Shown here: in pieces, positions 17,259-26,383 of the stretch
Layout of the letters: every line of letters begins with the position of its first letter
How positions within the stretch are numbered: position 1 is the stretch's first letter
Origin: a virus
Direction: 5' to 3' (one strand)
DNA: 42,741 nt
IMG/VR virus record: IMGVR_UViG_3300010885_036691
Location: 1-42,741 of that record
Program-made: the position numbers and the translations under genes
Notes under the pieces: model-generated
The model's database searches: none
Seen by the model: the letters and a program-made list of their open reading frames with translations, nothing else
What the model was told of the DNA's origin: nothing

Positions 17259-18086
17259 ATGAGTAAAATTTTTTTAAATTTTGATAGTGATGATAGTATT
17301 GCAAAGTATTTTAAAGACGTTAAGAAATCAATAATCCTAACCAAAGAACAAGAGGTAGATTTGGCGAAAAGAATAAAGCTAGGCGACCAAAAAGCAATCC
17401 ACCAATTGGTTAAAGCAAATTTAAAATTTGTTATCTCAATAGCTAAAGAATACCAAGGACAAGGTTTACCATTATCTGATTTAATAAACGAGGGTAACTA
17501 TGGTTTAATAAAAGCGGCAAGTAAATTTGACCATAAGAAAGGTTTTAGATTTATATCATATGCTGTGTGGTGGATTAAACAATCGATTTTACAAAGTTTA
17601 AATGATAATGCTAGGATAGTAAGATTACCAGCAAACGTTATAAGTAAAATATCGTATCTAAACAAAGAGATAACCAAGTTTGAGACTGAAAACGAAAGAG
17701 AACCTATATTTGGTGAAATATTCGATAAGGATAATGATATTATGTCTTTGGTAATTTATCCTAGATGTGCATCATTAAATGAAGTGATTAACGAAGACGG
17801 GGATGAATTAATTGATTTAATACCTATTGAAGATAGTGAAGATTCTTTAGAAATTGATGAAAGGTTAAAGAATGAGATAAATAAAACTTTATCTGTTTTG
17901 GAAACTAGAGAAAGAATGATTATTGAGGCTTATTTTGGTATAAACACAGATTGCAGACCAATGACCTTGGAAGCAATCGGTGAAAGATATAATTTAACAA
18001 AGGAAAGAATAAGACAAATTAAAGAAAAAGCTATAAGAAAATTGAGACATAACGCACACGATTTATATAATTTAATAAATGAATAA
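17259..18086 (+). CDS. Sigma-70 factor, primary (RpoD)-like
   Basis: 275 residues, about the size of the short RpoD of Bacteroidetes. Regions 1.2-2.1 (LTKEQEVDLAKRIKLGDQKA), 2.2-2.4 (ISIAKEYQGQGLPLSDLINE, then FRFISYAVWWIKQSILQSL), region 3, and region 4.2 with an intact helix-turn-helix (LEAIGERYNLTKERIRQIKE). It directs RNA polymerase to promoters. Because regions 2.4 and 4.2 are host-like, it probably recognises the same TTG/TAnnTTTG promoters that are common in this window. A hairpin terminator follows at once. A second, more divergent sigma factor lies at 39316. Confidence 0.9.
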   Translation: MSKIFLNFDSDDSIAKYFKDVKKSIILTKEQEVDLAKRIKLGDQKAIHQLVKANLKFVISIAKEYQGQGLPLSDLINEGNYGLIKAASKFDHKKGFRFISYAVWWIKQSILQSLNDNARIVRLPANVISKISYLNKEITKFETENEREPIFGEIFDKDNDIMSLVIYPRCASLNEVINEDGDELIDLIPIEDSEDSLEIDERLKNEINKTLSVLETRERMIIEAYFGINTDCRPMTLEAIGERYNLTKERIRQIKEKAIRKLRHNAHDLYNLINE

Positions 18087-18105
18087 AAGGGTTAATAACC
18101 CTTTT
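18085..18105 (+). terminator. Terminator after sigma gene
   Basis: AAAAGGGTT-AAT-AACCCTTTT, a 9-bp perfect hairpin ending in T residues, overlapping the sigma stop codon. Confidence 0.75.
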
Positions 18106-18116
18106 ATTCGTTATGT

Positions 18117-18125
18117 GTATTTATA
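18117..18125 (+). promoter_or_regulatory. Late promoter motif GTATTTATA
   Basis: 14 bases before the ATG at 18140. It starts the membrane protein/lysis cluster directly after the sigma terminator. Confidence 0.45.
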
Positions 18126-18139
18126 TTAAAATTAATGAT

Positions 18140-19285
18140 ATGAAATTAAAATTTAGCTACATTGTATTGTTACTGGCACTAATTGTTTCTGGTTGTGCTG
18201 CTTATTTTTCAGTATGGGGGCTTAGTCAACTATTTGCTGGTGCTAGCACGGCTGTTATAATAATGGCTACTGCATTGGAAATTGGTAAAGTGGTTGTAAC
18301 GACTGCTTTACATAGGTATTGGGATAAAATATCTGGTTGGTTAAAATTTTATTTAACTATTAGTGTTGGTGTTTTAATGATAATTACATCAGCTGGTATA
18401 TATGGGTTTTTGTCAAATGCCTATCAAAAAACAGCAAATAAATTAGAAATCCAAGAAGGTCAAGTTGGTGTATTGGATGCTAAAAAATCTTTGTTTGAAA
18501 AAAGTGTTTTAGACAATGAAAAGATTATAGCCAATAAAACAAAACGTATTGACCAACTAACAAACTTAAGGAATACGCAAGAAGTTAGATTAGATAACGC
18601 TTCTAGCAATAGGGCTAAAGATAAAGCTAGGGCTGACATAAAATTGGCTAATGACGAAATTCAAAAGTTATCAAACGAAATTGATGGGTTTAATGTTAAG
18701 AATTCTATTATGTCAGATTCAATAAGTGTTTATTCAACAAAAGCAATAGAATTAACAGCTAATAGCGAAGTTTCAGCTGAAGTTGGACCACTTAAATATA
18801 TATCAGAATTAACAGGTCAACCTATGGGTAACGTTGTTAATATATTAATATTGTTTTTGATATTTGTATTTGACCCATTGGCTATCTCTATGATTTTAAT
18901 GACGAATAAAATTTTTGAATTAGAGAAAGGTGACCATTCAGAAATCAAAAAAAAAGTTGAACCGAAGCCAGAATCAATTACCCAGTTAATCGAAGCTAAG
19001 GAAAATCAAACAGTTACTGAAGAGTCAGAAATTTTTGAAGAAGAAGAATTTAATGAAGTTGAAGAATCGTCTGACGTTGTGGAAAAAAATGTTGTTGAAC
19101 AAAAAGATAGAGAACCAGTAATACCAACTGGCAAGATTCAATTAGAAGATATTAGAGAGATAAAAAATAGAGGATTTTCCGTTGATGTACCAACACCTAA
19201 AAAAAGCAATATTGTTGAAAGAATAGGTACAAACAAAGTGGTTAAAAACGGTGATAACAACAAAGTTTATTATAGGAAAAACTAA
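18140..19285 (+). CDS. Membrane protein with coiled coil, conserved in large phages
   Basis: 381 residues from the ATG at 18140. Three N-terminal transmembrane segments (IVLLLALIVSGCAAYFSVWG, then VIIMATALEIGKVV, then LTISVGVLMIITSAGIYGFL), a periplasmic or cytoplasmic coiled coil (about 95-205), a further transmembrane segment (VNILILFLIFVFDPLAIS), and a Glu-rich C-terminal tail. The FSVWGLSQLFAGAS and ALEIGKVV pattern is familiar to me from large marine-type phages, but the function there is not established. It sits just before the amidase (TAATG overlap), so a role in lysis control or membrane remodelling is possible. Confidence 0.65.
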   Translation: MKLKFSYIVLLLALIVSGCAAYFSVWGLSQLFAGASTAVIIMATALEIGKVVVTTALHRYWDKISGWLKFYLTISVGVLMIITSAGIYGFLSNAYQKTANKLEIQEGQVGVLDAKKSLFEKSVLDNEKIIANKTKRIDQLTNLRNTQEVRLDNASSNRAKDKARADIKLANDEIQKLSNEIDGFNVKNSIMSDSISVYSTKAIELTANSEVSAEVGPLKYISELTGQPMGNVVNILILFLIFVFDPLAISMILMTNKIFELEKGDHSEIKKKVEPKPESITQLIEAKENQTVTEESEIFEEEEFNEVEESSDVVEKNVVEQKDREPVIPTGKIQLEDIREIKNRGFSVDVPTPKKSNIVERIGTNKVVKNGDNNKVYYRKN

Positions 19286-19896
19286 TGAACATTGATGACA
19301 CGTCATACGTATTATCTAGCGAGAATTATGTGGCTGTAGAATCAAAGAAAACACGTATAGTCTTAGCACATACCTTTACAAATGATATGAAACATTTTAT
19401 TGGTTGGAAACATAGGTATAATGGGTTATATAAAAATACAGCACCTTTTACAATCTCAAAATCTGGCCAAATTTACAAACATTACGACCCTAGTTTTTCA
19501 ACTAAAATGTTGAAAAATTATGAATTTAACATGTCGTGTATTGTAATATTATTAGAGAACGAAGGTTGGTTGATAAAAGATTCAAATAAAAATGAATTTA
19601 TTACGTGGATTGGTGATATTTATAAAGAACCGAACATGGTTGTTGAAAAAAGATGGAGAGGTTACAATTATTGGGCTCCATATACAAAAGAACAATTATA
19701 TTCGGCCAGTGAGTTGGTAAAATCATTATGTGCCAAATTTGACATACCTTTATCTGTGGTAGCACACAATACAAAATTGGAAAATTTTAGCACGTACAAT
19801 GGTATATTTTATAAAAGTAACATTGAAAAGCACTATACTGATTTAAACCCAACTTGGGATTTTGAAACATTTAAAACAAAAATAGAAAAAAAATGA
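19285..19896 (+). CDS. N-acetylmuramoyl-L-alanine amidase (endolysin)
   Basis: 203 residues with the amidase_2/PGRP layout: RIVLAHTF with a first zinc His near residue 29, Lys/Tyr region APFTISKSGQIYKHYDP, core strand VILLENEGW, helix YTKEQLYSASELVKSL, a second His in SVVAHNTK, and the closing HYTDLNPTWDFETFK where the third ligand usually lies. It cleaves the amide bond between muramic acid and the stem peptide. There is no signal peptide, so it needs a holin or other export. Neighbours are a spanin-like pair, supporting a lysis role. A second, GH19-type endolysin is encoded at 25207. Confidence 0.75.
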   Translation: MNIDDTSYVLSSENYVAVESKKTRIVLAHTFTNDMKHFIGWKHRYNGLYKNTAPFTISKSGQIYKHYDPSFSTKMLKNYEFNMSCIVILLENEGWLIKDSNKNEFITWIGDIYKEPNMVVEKRWRGYNYWAPYTKEQLYSASELVKSLCAKFDIPLSVVAHNTKLENFSTYNGIFYKSNIEKHYTDLNPTWDFETFKTKIEKK

Positions 19897-20354
19897 AAAA
19901 CAACATCAATGAACACGATATGACCAAAAAAATGATGGATGTCATTAGAGGTGGGTATAAGTCTAGATTGTTATCCGAAGCAGATGAGTTATCTCCAACC
20001 CAAGATGATTATAAAGACACACTAGATGTTAAAAAAACGGATTCTGTTTATAAATCAGAATTAAAAAAATTACAAGATATTGTTGACCCTAGGGTTGAAA
20101 TTACAAATTTTAAAATTTATCCAGAAGACAGCAATGTTTTAATAGAGGGTATATTTTTAAAAGGTGAAAACGAAGACACAGGTATAAAATTTAGAATGTC
20201 TTTGGCCGCAGGTGAAATAAACATAACAATGAGCAACATTGAAGTTACCGATAAGGTTAGTTCATTACTCACCAAATTAAAAGGTTATTATGAAAATTGG
20301 GTAGATGAATGGGCTTTAAAATTAGCTAACGAATACAAACCAAAAAACGACTAA
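19893..20354 (+). CDS. Tagged virion/internal protein, unknown
   Basis: 153 residues. The N-terminal 29 residues are basic and helical and end SRLLSEADE, a candidate LSE/A prohead-protease site. The same kind of tag occurs on five other proteins in the window. After the tag come helices and a compact beta region (VEITNFKIYPEDSNVLIEGI) and a C-terminal helix (YYENWVDEWALKLANEY). ATGA overlap with the amidase gene. Probably late-expressed and possibly packaged in the head. No known family recognised. Confidence 0.55.
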   Translation: MKNNINEHDMTKKMMDVIRGGYKSRLLSEADELSPTQDDYKDTLDVKKTDSVYKSELKKLQDIVDPRVEITNFKIYPEDSNVLIEGIFLKGENEDTGIKFRMSLAAGEINITMSNIEVTDKVSSLLTKLKGYYENWVDEWALKLANEYKPKND

Positions 20355-20755
20355 TGGGAGAGAAACGTTTCGATTTTAAAAATTTAGACGCTAAAAGCAT
20401 TTTTATAATAATATTAGCGATAGCGTTAATATTAAGTTTTTTATTTAATATACATAATAGTATAGTTTACCCAAAAGATGAAATAAAAAAGTTAAGAGAA
20501 GCTAATGAAATATTGTCTAAAAAGAATGATAGTGTTTTTTTGGTGAATAAAGGTTTAGATAAAAAATTAGCTGAATTGGGTTTAATCTTAAAAAATAACG
20601 ATAAAAAATTAGCTGAAACAGAATCAGAGTTAAAACAATTAAAAAAGAAAAAAAATGAAACACCTAACTATGTTAATCGTTTGTCTGCTAGTGGCGTTGC
20701 AACTGCACTCTCAGAATATCTCGATAAAACCACAAAGAGTAAAAACAGTCGTTAA
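20354..20755 (+). CDS. Inner-membrane spanin-like protein
   Basis: 133 residues. One N-terminal transmembrane segment (SIFIIILAIALILSFLF, about 15-31), then a long Lys/Glu/Leu coiled coil to about residue 105. This N-in/C-out build with a coiled coil is that of i-spanins (Rz), which connect inner and outer membranes at lysis. The last 101 bases overlap, in another frame, the start of the next gene, which encodes a secreted protein. Nested or overlapping Rz/Rz1 genes are typical. It lies directly after the amidase cluster. Identity is inferred from architecture only. Confidence 0.55.
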   Translation: MGEKRFDFKNLDAKSIFIIILAIALILSFLFNIHNSIVYPKDEIKKLREANEILSKKNDSVFLVNKGLDKKLAELGLILKNNDKKLAETESELKQLKKKKNETPNYVNRLSASGVATALSEYLDKTTKSKNSR

Positions 20756-21128
20756 TACATATGGTGACACTCTTATTGAGATGTCATTATCAGATGCAAG
20801 GCTAATCCTTACGGACATAATTGACAAACAAGTTTCTGATAATATTATATCAGTATACGAATTCAGAGATAGCTTAAACAAAAGCACAATACAAATACAG
20901 TTAACACAAATAAACATATTAAAAGAAAAAGTAAAAAATTGTGAAACTGTGATTAAAAATTTAAACGAGATGTTGATTAATAAAGAAAAAGAAATAGCCT
21001 TGTTGAACGAAACCATAATAAGACAAAAAAGAGAAATTAGGAAGCAAAAAATATTAAAAATAATAGGATTTACAAGTGCTGTTATATTACCTGTTATTAC
21101 ACTTGGAGTTGTTTTGGGTGTAAAATAA
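20655..21128 (+). CDS. Secreted coiled-coil protein with C-terminal membrane anchor (spanin partner?)
   Basis: 157 residues. Signal peptide MKHLTMLIVCLLVALQLHSQ with a likely cut after Ser-Gln, a periplasmic coiled coil (about 70-130), and a C-terminal transmembrane segment (IIGFTSAVILPVITLGVVLG). The LIVC sequence is a poor lipobox, so it is probably not a lipoprotein. It starts inside the i-spanin-like gene in a different frame. It could be an unusual outer partner of the spanin pair or, with two membrane ends, act alone. A terminator follows. Confidence 0.55.
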   Translation: MKHLTMLIVCLLVALQLHSQNISIKPQRVKTVVNTYGDTLIEMSLSDARLILTDIIDKQVSDNIISVYEFRDSLNKSTIQIQLTQINILKEKVKNCETVIKNLNEMLINKEKEIALLNETIIRQKREIRKQKILKIIGFTSAVILPVITLGVVLGVK

Positions 21129-21168
21129 ATGGTTAATTACAATATATTTATTTATAACATTAAATAAG

Positions 21169-21189
21169 ACCCCTTAAAGGGGTTTTTTT
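21169..21189 (+). terminator. Terminator after lysis cluster
   Basis: ACCCC-TTAAA-GGGGT followed by a run of T. Confidence 0.8.
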
Positions 21190-21199
21190 ATGTTATAAC

Positions 21200-21208
21200 G
21201 ATATTTAT
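21200..21208 (+). promoter_or_regulatory. Late promoter motif GATATTTAT
   Basis: 22 bases before the ATG at 21231 and right after a terminator, so it is well placed to start the head-protein operon. Confidence 0.5.
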
Positions 21209-21230
21209 ATAAAAATAAATTAGAGCTATC

Positions 21231-21473
21231 ATGAAAAACCAAATCAAAGAAAATTTGACCAAGTCTGATGTATCCAAAGAGATTAAAATATACATGGACA
21301 CCAAAGAATTCAAGTCAAAAATTGAAAAGATTGTTAAAGATAGAATAAAAAATGAAAAAGAGTTAGAAGACAAAGTTGTTGATATAACTAGAAACGTCCT
21401 GACTCAATTATATAAAACCTTATGGACAAAAAGAGCCACATGGGTAAATAATTTAAGCAATAAAAATAATTAA
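21231..21473 (+). CDS. Small helical protein, unknown
   Basis: 80 residues, strongly charged (MKNQIKENLTKSDVSKEIKI...), predicted almost wholly helical with a C-terminal aromatic segment (QLYKTLWTKRATWVNNL). It starts a late operon with two large tagged head-type proteins and is one base from the next ATG. It may be a scaffold or head-associated protein by position; no family recognised. Confidence 0.6.
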   Translation: MKNQIKENLTKSDVSKEIKIYMDTKEFKSKIEKIVKDRIKNEKELEDKVVDITRNVLTQLYKTLWTKRATWVNNLSNKNN

Positions 21474-21474
21474 A

Positions 21475-23100
21475 ATGAAAAAAATTAGAATCACGGAAAG
21501 CCAAGCCAAAAAATTGGGGTTAATTAATGAGAATAGTGGTGAGGATTCTGGACTTAAATCGTCTAGTGGTGCACTTGGACCAAAACCAATTAGAATTGTA
21601 ATATCTGGTGATTCCATTATAAAACTTAAGGATATTATAATAAAAGCAATTAAAAGACAAGACTCAGATGCAAACGTAGCTTATTATGAAGCTACTGGTA
21701 AAATTGTTGGAACTGTAAGTGAATATAAATTGGAATCAATAAAAAGAGATGTTAAACAAATAGACCCAATGTTATCACTAGAAAAAAAATCGTTAGTAAA
21801 AGCTTTAAAAGAAAATAAAAAAAATGTTCTTAAAATAACAAAAGAACAATATAATAACTTATTAAATTCTGGTTTAATAAAAGAAGAGGCTTTTAAAGTT
21901 AATGGTGGTCTGTCAAGAGTTGATAAAACTTTTAATAAAGAATTTACAAAAAACAAAACTAAAAATTTTTTAACTGAAACAAAAAAATTAATAGAATATT
22001 TATATGGTAATACACAAGACTACCCTAGTTTTTTAAATCAATACAATTTGTCATATGACGATATTTGCGAAGTATTATCAAAAGAAGGTGTGATACTTGA
22101 AAATGAAGGACATTGGAAATTATCAAAAGCTTTAGGAACACCTGAAATGGCTATTAATACCGTCATGGAAAAATTAAATGAAATGATAACAAATAATCGT
22201 AAATTAGAAACAGAGAACTCACCAATTGACGCTTTAGAGAACGAAATTATGTTTGATGTAATTTATCACAATAGAGAAATTGCGATATTAACGGATAAAG
22301 AAGGTAATATGTTCGTTTTAAACCATGATTCAATCCCTAAAACTAACGTTGGAAATGATGAAGATGCGATAGAAAGATATATAAATGACAACTTAAATAG
22401 TTTTTCTTATGGTAATGGTCTTGATGATTTTGAATCAGGTAAAGATATTATTAAAATTGATTCTAATCTTAAAGATGATTTATTAAGATTATATGACAAA
22501 GATAATAAATTAGTTTCCAAACTTTCTTCGATACAAGAAGATAGTAATTTAATTAATAATTTATTAGGTAGCACAGAGAAAGCCATGACCCCTCAAGGTG
22601 AAACAAAAGAAAAAACAAAAGAGGAAGTAAGGCAAATGGCTAGAAAACTTGCTAAACTATATAAAAAACCAGTTAAATTTTATTTGGACAAATTAAATAA
22701 AAAGTATGGTATTGAAGAAACAACCACAGCTGCGTCATCTGGTTCATATACTGGTCCCTTTTTAGGTTCACCAGCTGAAGCACCAGAAGACCCAAATAAA
22801 CTTGAAGTTCCTGTTGTTGGTGAAGTAACTGCTGGAAGCGGTAGTGTTGGCGCTTATGATGCCAATGCATTACCAAATATTGGTAGAGATGGTGAGTTTA
22901 AATCAAATCCTAAAGTACCAAAAGCATTTAAAAAAACACAATATGCAAAAGGAGGGTTTGTAAAGTTTAATGACTGCGTTAAATTAAATAACAAACCAGC
23001 TGGTGCTGGTTGCAGCCAAGGAGCTGTAGATAATGTTGTTAAAATTGTACAAACAAAAGGTAACGTAAATGCACCATCACTTGGCGAAGGAAATAATTAA
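21475..23100 (+). CDS. Large virion/prohead protein with protease-tag N-terminus
   Basis: 541 residues. N-terminus MKKIRITESQAKKLGLINEN carries an ITE/S site like the T4 gp21 consensus (L/I)xE. A second similar block occurs near residue 118 (VLKITKEQYNNLLNSGLIKE), as if the tag had been duplicated. The middle is helical; residues 415-480 are low-complexity and Ala/Gly/Ser/Thr-rich; a C-terminal region has two Cys (FNDCVKLNN, GAGCSQGA). It lies in a late operon before a scaffold-like protein. Probably an internal head or prohead core protein. Not assigned to a known family. Confidence 0.6.
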   Translation: MKKIRITESQAKKLGLINENSGEDSGLKSSSGALGPKPIRIVISGDSIIKLKDIIIKAIKRQDSDANVAYYEATGKIVGTVSEYKLESIKRDVKQIDPMLSLEKKSLVKALKENKKNVLKITKEQYNNLLNSGLIKEEAFKVNGGLSRVDKTFNKEFTKNKTKNFLTETKKLIEYLYGNTQDYPSFLNQYNLSYDDICEVLSKEGVILENEGHWKLSKALGTPEMAINTVMEKLNEMITNNRKLETENSPIDALENEIMFDVIYHNREIAILTDKEGNMFVLNHDSIPKTNVGNDEDAIERYINDNLNSFSYGNGLDDFESGKDIIKIDSNLKDDLLRLYDKDNKLVSKLSSIQEDSNLINNLLGSTEKAMTPQGETKEKTKEEVRQMARKLAKLYKKPVKFYLDKLNKKYGIEETTTAASSGSYTGPFLGSPAEAPEDPNKLEVPVVGEVTAGSGSVGAYDANALPNIGRDGEFKSNPKVPKAFKKTQYAKGGFVKFNDCVKLNNKPAGAGCSQGAVDNVVKIVQTKGNVNAPSLGEGNN

Positions 23101-23117
23101 CTTTGCTTAAAATTAAT

Positions 23118-23126
23118 ATATTTATT
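23118..23126 (+). promoter_or_regulatory. Late promoter motif ATATTTATT
   Basis: 14 bases before the ATG at 23141. Confidence 0.45.
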
Positions 23127-23140
23127 ATAAAATCAATAAA

Positions 23141-25117
23141 ATGAATAAAAAAACAATAAAAAACTACTTAGCAAAAAGATTTTTGTCAGAGGAAGTTGTT
23201 CCAGGTATTTCTGTAACAAAAAATGCTTTGAACCAATCTAAAAAAATCAATATGCAAGGTTTAAAAGATATTGAAAAAAACGTTGCTGATTTTGAAAAAG
23301 CTGTTAGACCAGATGCTAACGCAAAAGAAATGGCACCGAACAAATTCAACTACGAAAACGATTTTGAGAAAACATATCATGACCAAATGGAAATAATGAA
23401 TGGTCAAGAAATGATTCAATATTCTTCAGTACCTAGTGAAAGGTTTAAAGAAAGAGCTTTAGAAGCTTTAGAAGGTAGTTCAAAAATGGGTAACAACCCA
23501 GAATGGGCAAATGTGATACCAGCACAACAAGGTTTTACTGGTCCTAATTTTGGAAAAAATCTTGTAAAGAACATAAAAGCATCTATTAAAAAGAGGGCAG
23601 ATGAAACTGAACCAGATTATGAATTAACTGGTGCTGACATAAAACCACAAATAAAAGGCAACGGAACTAAACCTTATGCTATTTCTGAAAATAAAATAAA
23701 TGAAATGGGAGCTGCTAAAGCACCAATTTCTGAAAAAAATAAAATGGTTTTGGCAAAATGGACCAATGAATTGGGTGCAAACAGTGCCGCTGAAAAATTA
23801 ATAAACAGATTAAGCTCTACTGGTATGGTCTCTGAATTTCCAGATTCAATTGAATACGGAACTGGATTAAATAAAGTAGCTAGTCTATTGGATAAAAAAG
23901 ATTTTGATAAAGCATTTTATACCGCAAAATCATTGGCAACTAAATTAGAAAAAAAGGCCATGAAAGATATGGGTATGTTTGAAAATAAAGATAACAATAA
24001 ACCACAAATAAAAGAAACAATGAAAAAATTAACGTTTAAAAATCCATTTAATGGTGTTGGAAACGCATTAAAACTTATCCCAGAAGGATACAGAGTAAAT
24101 AATAAAGTATTTGAAATGACTGATGGAAACGAAAGTTACAAGATTCGTTGGGAAGGTTCTTTAAATGAAGGTAAAGCTGTTGTATTAACTGCTGCTGACA
24201 AAACTTTGGTTAATGAAGACATTTCTAGAATGAAACAATTATTTGGTTACAAATCACATGAAACCCTTGGCCTTTTAAAAGGAAAAGAAAGACTTGATGA
24301 AAACAAAGTATTTTCAGATATTTGGAACAAAACAAAAACCTTATTGGAAACTGAAGATATGGAAGGTGCTAATGCTAAAGAAGGTAATTGGGATGAAGAA
24401 ACAAAAAAAGCTCCAGAAGCAACAAAACACGTTAAATCATCTGTAAAAAAAGATTCAGCTATAGCAAAAGGTAAAGAAGGAAACCCAGATAAAGCTGTTT
24501 CACACGCACCAGAAGCAAAAACCCCAATGAAAAGTTCAAAAGGTGTAAACATTGAAACTGATGCTGACGCTGCTGAAGGCTACTGGGAAGCTGCGGCAAA
24601 ACCTCAAGCTCCAGAAGCTAAAAAACACGTTCATTTAAAAGAATCCGAAATGGAAGAAGCTGAGATGGAAGAAGGTTCTTTGGTTGATGAAGGATACATG
24701 GATGAAGCTATGTTGGATGAAATGATGAAGTCAGAAGGTTGGATGAACGAAGCTGAAGAAGAAGGTGAGGAAGATGAAGTAGATTCATGGGAAAAAGGTG
24801 ATGAAGATGAAGATGGAGGTGAAGAGATGGAACCAACTGCCGCTGATATAAAAGCTGATATCCCAACTCCTTCAAATGATGATGAAGATGATGAATTTGT
24901 TGTACCATCTACCGCTAACTTTAAGCTATTATTTAGCCCATCAAGTGGTGAATATTGGATTGATAACAACGGTATTAAAACACAGGTTCCATCTAAATTT
25001 TACTCTATAGCTTCTGATAAGTCTAAAAAAGGTGCTGAAAAAGCTGCCAAAATTGTTGCTCTTATGGCAAAAGAATCTGAAAATTCTGCCGAAATGGGTG
25101 GTGAAGAAGAAATGTAA
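23141..25117 (+). CDS. Scaffold/prohead core-like protein with acidic tail and protease-tag N-terminus
   Basis: 658 residues. N-terminal tag MNKKTIKNYLAKRFLSEEVV with an LSE/E site. Helical middle, including DISRMKQLFGYKSHE. Around residues 410-495 three imperfect repeats of the type APEAxKHVKSS alternate with Trp-containing acidic blocks. Residues about 505-590 are extremely acidic (many Glu, Asp and Met-Glu-Glu), followed by a short globular end (FKLLFSPSSGEYWIDNNG). Acidic, repetitive and protease-tagged proteins are typical of prohead cores. I infer a scaffold or core protein digested during head maturation. A terminator follows. Confidence 0.6.
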   Translation: MNKKTIKNYLAKRFLSEEVVPGISVTKNALNQSKKINMQGLKDIEKNVADFEKAVRPDANAKEMAPNKFNYENDFEKTYHDQMEIMNGQEMIQYSSVPSERFKERALEALEGSSKMGNNPEWANVIPAQQGFTGPNFGKNLVKNIKASIKKRADETEPDYELTGADIKPQIKGNGTKPYAISENKINEMGAAKAPISEKNKMVLAKWTNELGANSAAEKLINRLSSTGMVSEFPDSIEYGTGLNKVASLLDKKDFDKAFYTAKSLATKLEKKAMKDMGMFENKDNNKPQIKETMKKLTFKNPFNGVGNALKLIPEGYRVNNKVFEMTDGNESYKIRWEGSLNEGKAVVLTAADKTLVNEDISRMKQLFGYKSHETLGLLKGKERLDENKVFSDIWNKTKTLLETEDMEGANAKEGNWDEETKKAPEATKHVKSSVKKDSAIAKGKEGNPDKAVSHAPEAKTPMKSSKGVNIETDADAAEGYWEAAAKPQAPEAKKHVHLKESEMEEAEMEEGSLVDEGYMDEAMLDEMMKSEGWMNEAEEEGEEDEVDSWEKGDEDEDGGEEMEPTAADIKADIPTPSNDDEDDEFVVPSTANFKLLFSPSSGEYWIDNNGIKTQVPSKFYSIASDKSKKGAEKAAKIVALMAKESENSAEMGGEEEM

Positions 25118-25140
25118 TATTTTTAGCTAAAACAACATAA

Positions 25141-25167
25141 AAAAACCCCATAATTATGGGGTTTTTT
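25141..25167 (+). terminator. Terminator after head operon
   Basis: AAAACCCCAT-AATT-ATGGGGTTTTTT. Confidence 0.85.
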
Positions 25168-25177
25168 ATTTTATAAA

Positions 25178-25186
25178 GATATTTAT
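25178..25186 (+). promoter_or_regulatory. Late promoter motif GATATTTAT
   Basis: 20 bases before the ATG of the GH19 endolysin. GATATT is mirrored by AATATC at 25195-25200, giving a possible operator-like inverted repeat. Confidence 0.5.
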
Positions 25187-25206
25187 TAACAGTTAATATC
25201 TTTATA

Positions 25207-25821
25207 ATGTCACTAAAAAAACTACAAGATAAAATTGGTGTAAAATCAGATGGAGAATTTGGACCTATTACATTAAAAAAAGCTGCTGAATATTATAAAA
25301 TGTCGCCAGAAAGAGCCGCACATTTTTTTGGACAAACCGCCCACGAGACAGGTAATTATGCTACTTTTAGCGAAAACTTAAATTACTCAGCAGATGGTTT
25401 GAAAAAAATATTTGGTAAGTATTTTCCAAACAATTTAGCTGAAAGTTATGCAAGACAACCAGAAAAAATTGGTTCTAGAGTCTATGCCAATAGAATGGGA
25501 AATGGTGATGAAGCTTCAATGGATGGTTTTTTATTTAGAGGAAGAGGTGCTTTGCAAACAACGGGAAAATCAAATTATAAAGCACTTTCAGGATATCTAA
25601 AAAAGCCAGAAATAATGACAAACCCAGATTTGGTAGCAAATGAATTTGCTTTTGAATCTGCTTTATATTTTTTTGAGAGTAACAAACTTTGGGCGATTAC
25701 TGATAAAGGGGTAAATGCAGAAACAATTTTGGCACTAACAAAAAGAATCAACGGTGGTACCAACGGACTAGACCATAGGACCGAACTGACAAATAAATTC
25801 TATATTTGGTTAAAATCTTAA
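25207..25821 (+). CDS. GH19 chitinase-like muramidase (endolysin)
   Basis: 204 residues. Residues 3-25 (LKKLQDKIGVKSDGEFGPIT) resemble one repeat of a peptidoglycan-binding domain. The GH19 catalytic part has the acid Glu47 in FGQTAHETGNY, the conserved FRGRGALQTTGKSNY, and the closing KRINGGTNGLDHR. GH19 phage enzymes hydrolyse glycan strands of peptidoglycan. With the amidase at 19285 the phage has two enzymes cutting different bonds. It has no signal peptide. It could alternatively be a virion-associated lysin, since it sits next to head genes under a late-type motif. Confidence 0.85.
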   Translation: MSLKKLQDKIGVKSDGEFGPITLKKAAEYYKMSPERAAHFFGQTAHETGNYATFSENLNYSADGLKKIFGKYFPNNLAESYARQPEKIGSRVYANRMGNGDEASMDGFLFRGRGALQTTGKSNYKALSGYLKKPEIMTNPDLVANEFAFESALYFFESNKLWAITDKGVNAETILALTKRINGGTNGLDHRTELTNKFYIWLKS

Positions 25822-25871
25822 AGTTTAAATCTTTATTTTAGGCTCTTATTGTATATATTTAACAATAAGTG

Positions 25872-26333
25872 ATGAATAATAAACACAAAAATTTTTTAGC
25901 CTATATAAATAAACCTATGAGCAAGGAAAGCATCATGATGGTTTATGACGCAAACAACGTAAAGTTTGAGCGTTGTGAATTATATAATGATTTCATTCAG
26001 TCTCTTTTAAGGATATTATTCGAAACATATATGGGTGATGAAATTACAGATTCGGTTGATAAATTAAAACATTTTAATTGGTGTTGGGATAAAAACATAA
26101 ACAATTTTAAAAATGAGGGTTTTTTATTTGAAAACCAAAAATTATATGAATATTTTTTAGAATACTCGATACAAGTTTTCTATTCTGTTGAAAAAAATAT
26201 TGATTATAGTGATAAAAATAGTTTAAGATTTTGGAATGAGTTGTTTGACTATAGTAAAAATAAAACAAACTCTGAAATTGACACGTTTATTGAAATTTAT
26301 AAAATTATTGAAAAAGCACAAAAAACACTATAA
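25872..26333 (+). CDS. Unknown protein
   Basis: 153 residues from the ATG at 25872; the GTG three bases earlier is less likely. All-helical composition with aromatic residues (CWDKNINNFKNEGF, LYEYFLEYSIQVFYSV). ATATATTTAAC upstream is a weak late-like motif. No enzyme motif and no membrane segment. First of a run of small accessory genes. Not recognised. Confidence 0.55.
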   Translation: MNNKHKNFLAYINKPMSKESIMMVYDANNVKFERCELYNDFIQSLLRILFETYMGDEITDSVDKLKHFNWCWDKNINNFKNEGFLFENQKLYEYFLEYSIQVFYSVEKNIDYSDKNSLRFWNELFDYSKNKTNSEIDTFIEIYKIIEKAQKTL

Positions 26334-26383
26334 AAAATAAGGTTTACTATTTATTTTATTATTTATCGACTTATAATTGTTTT

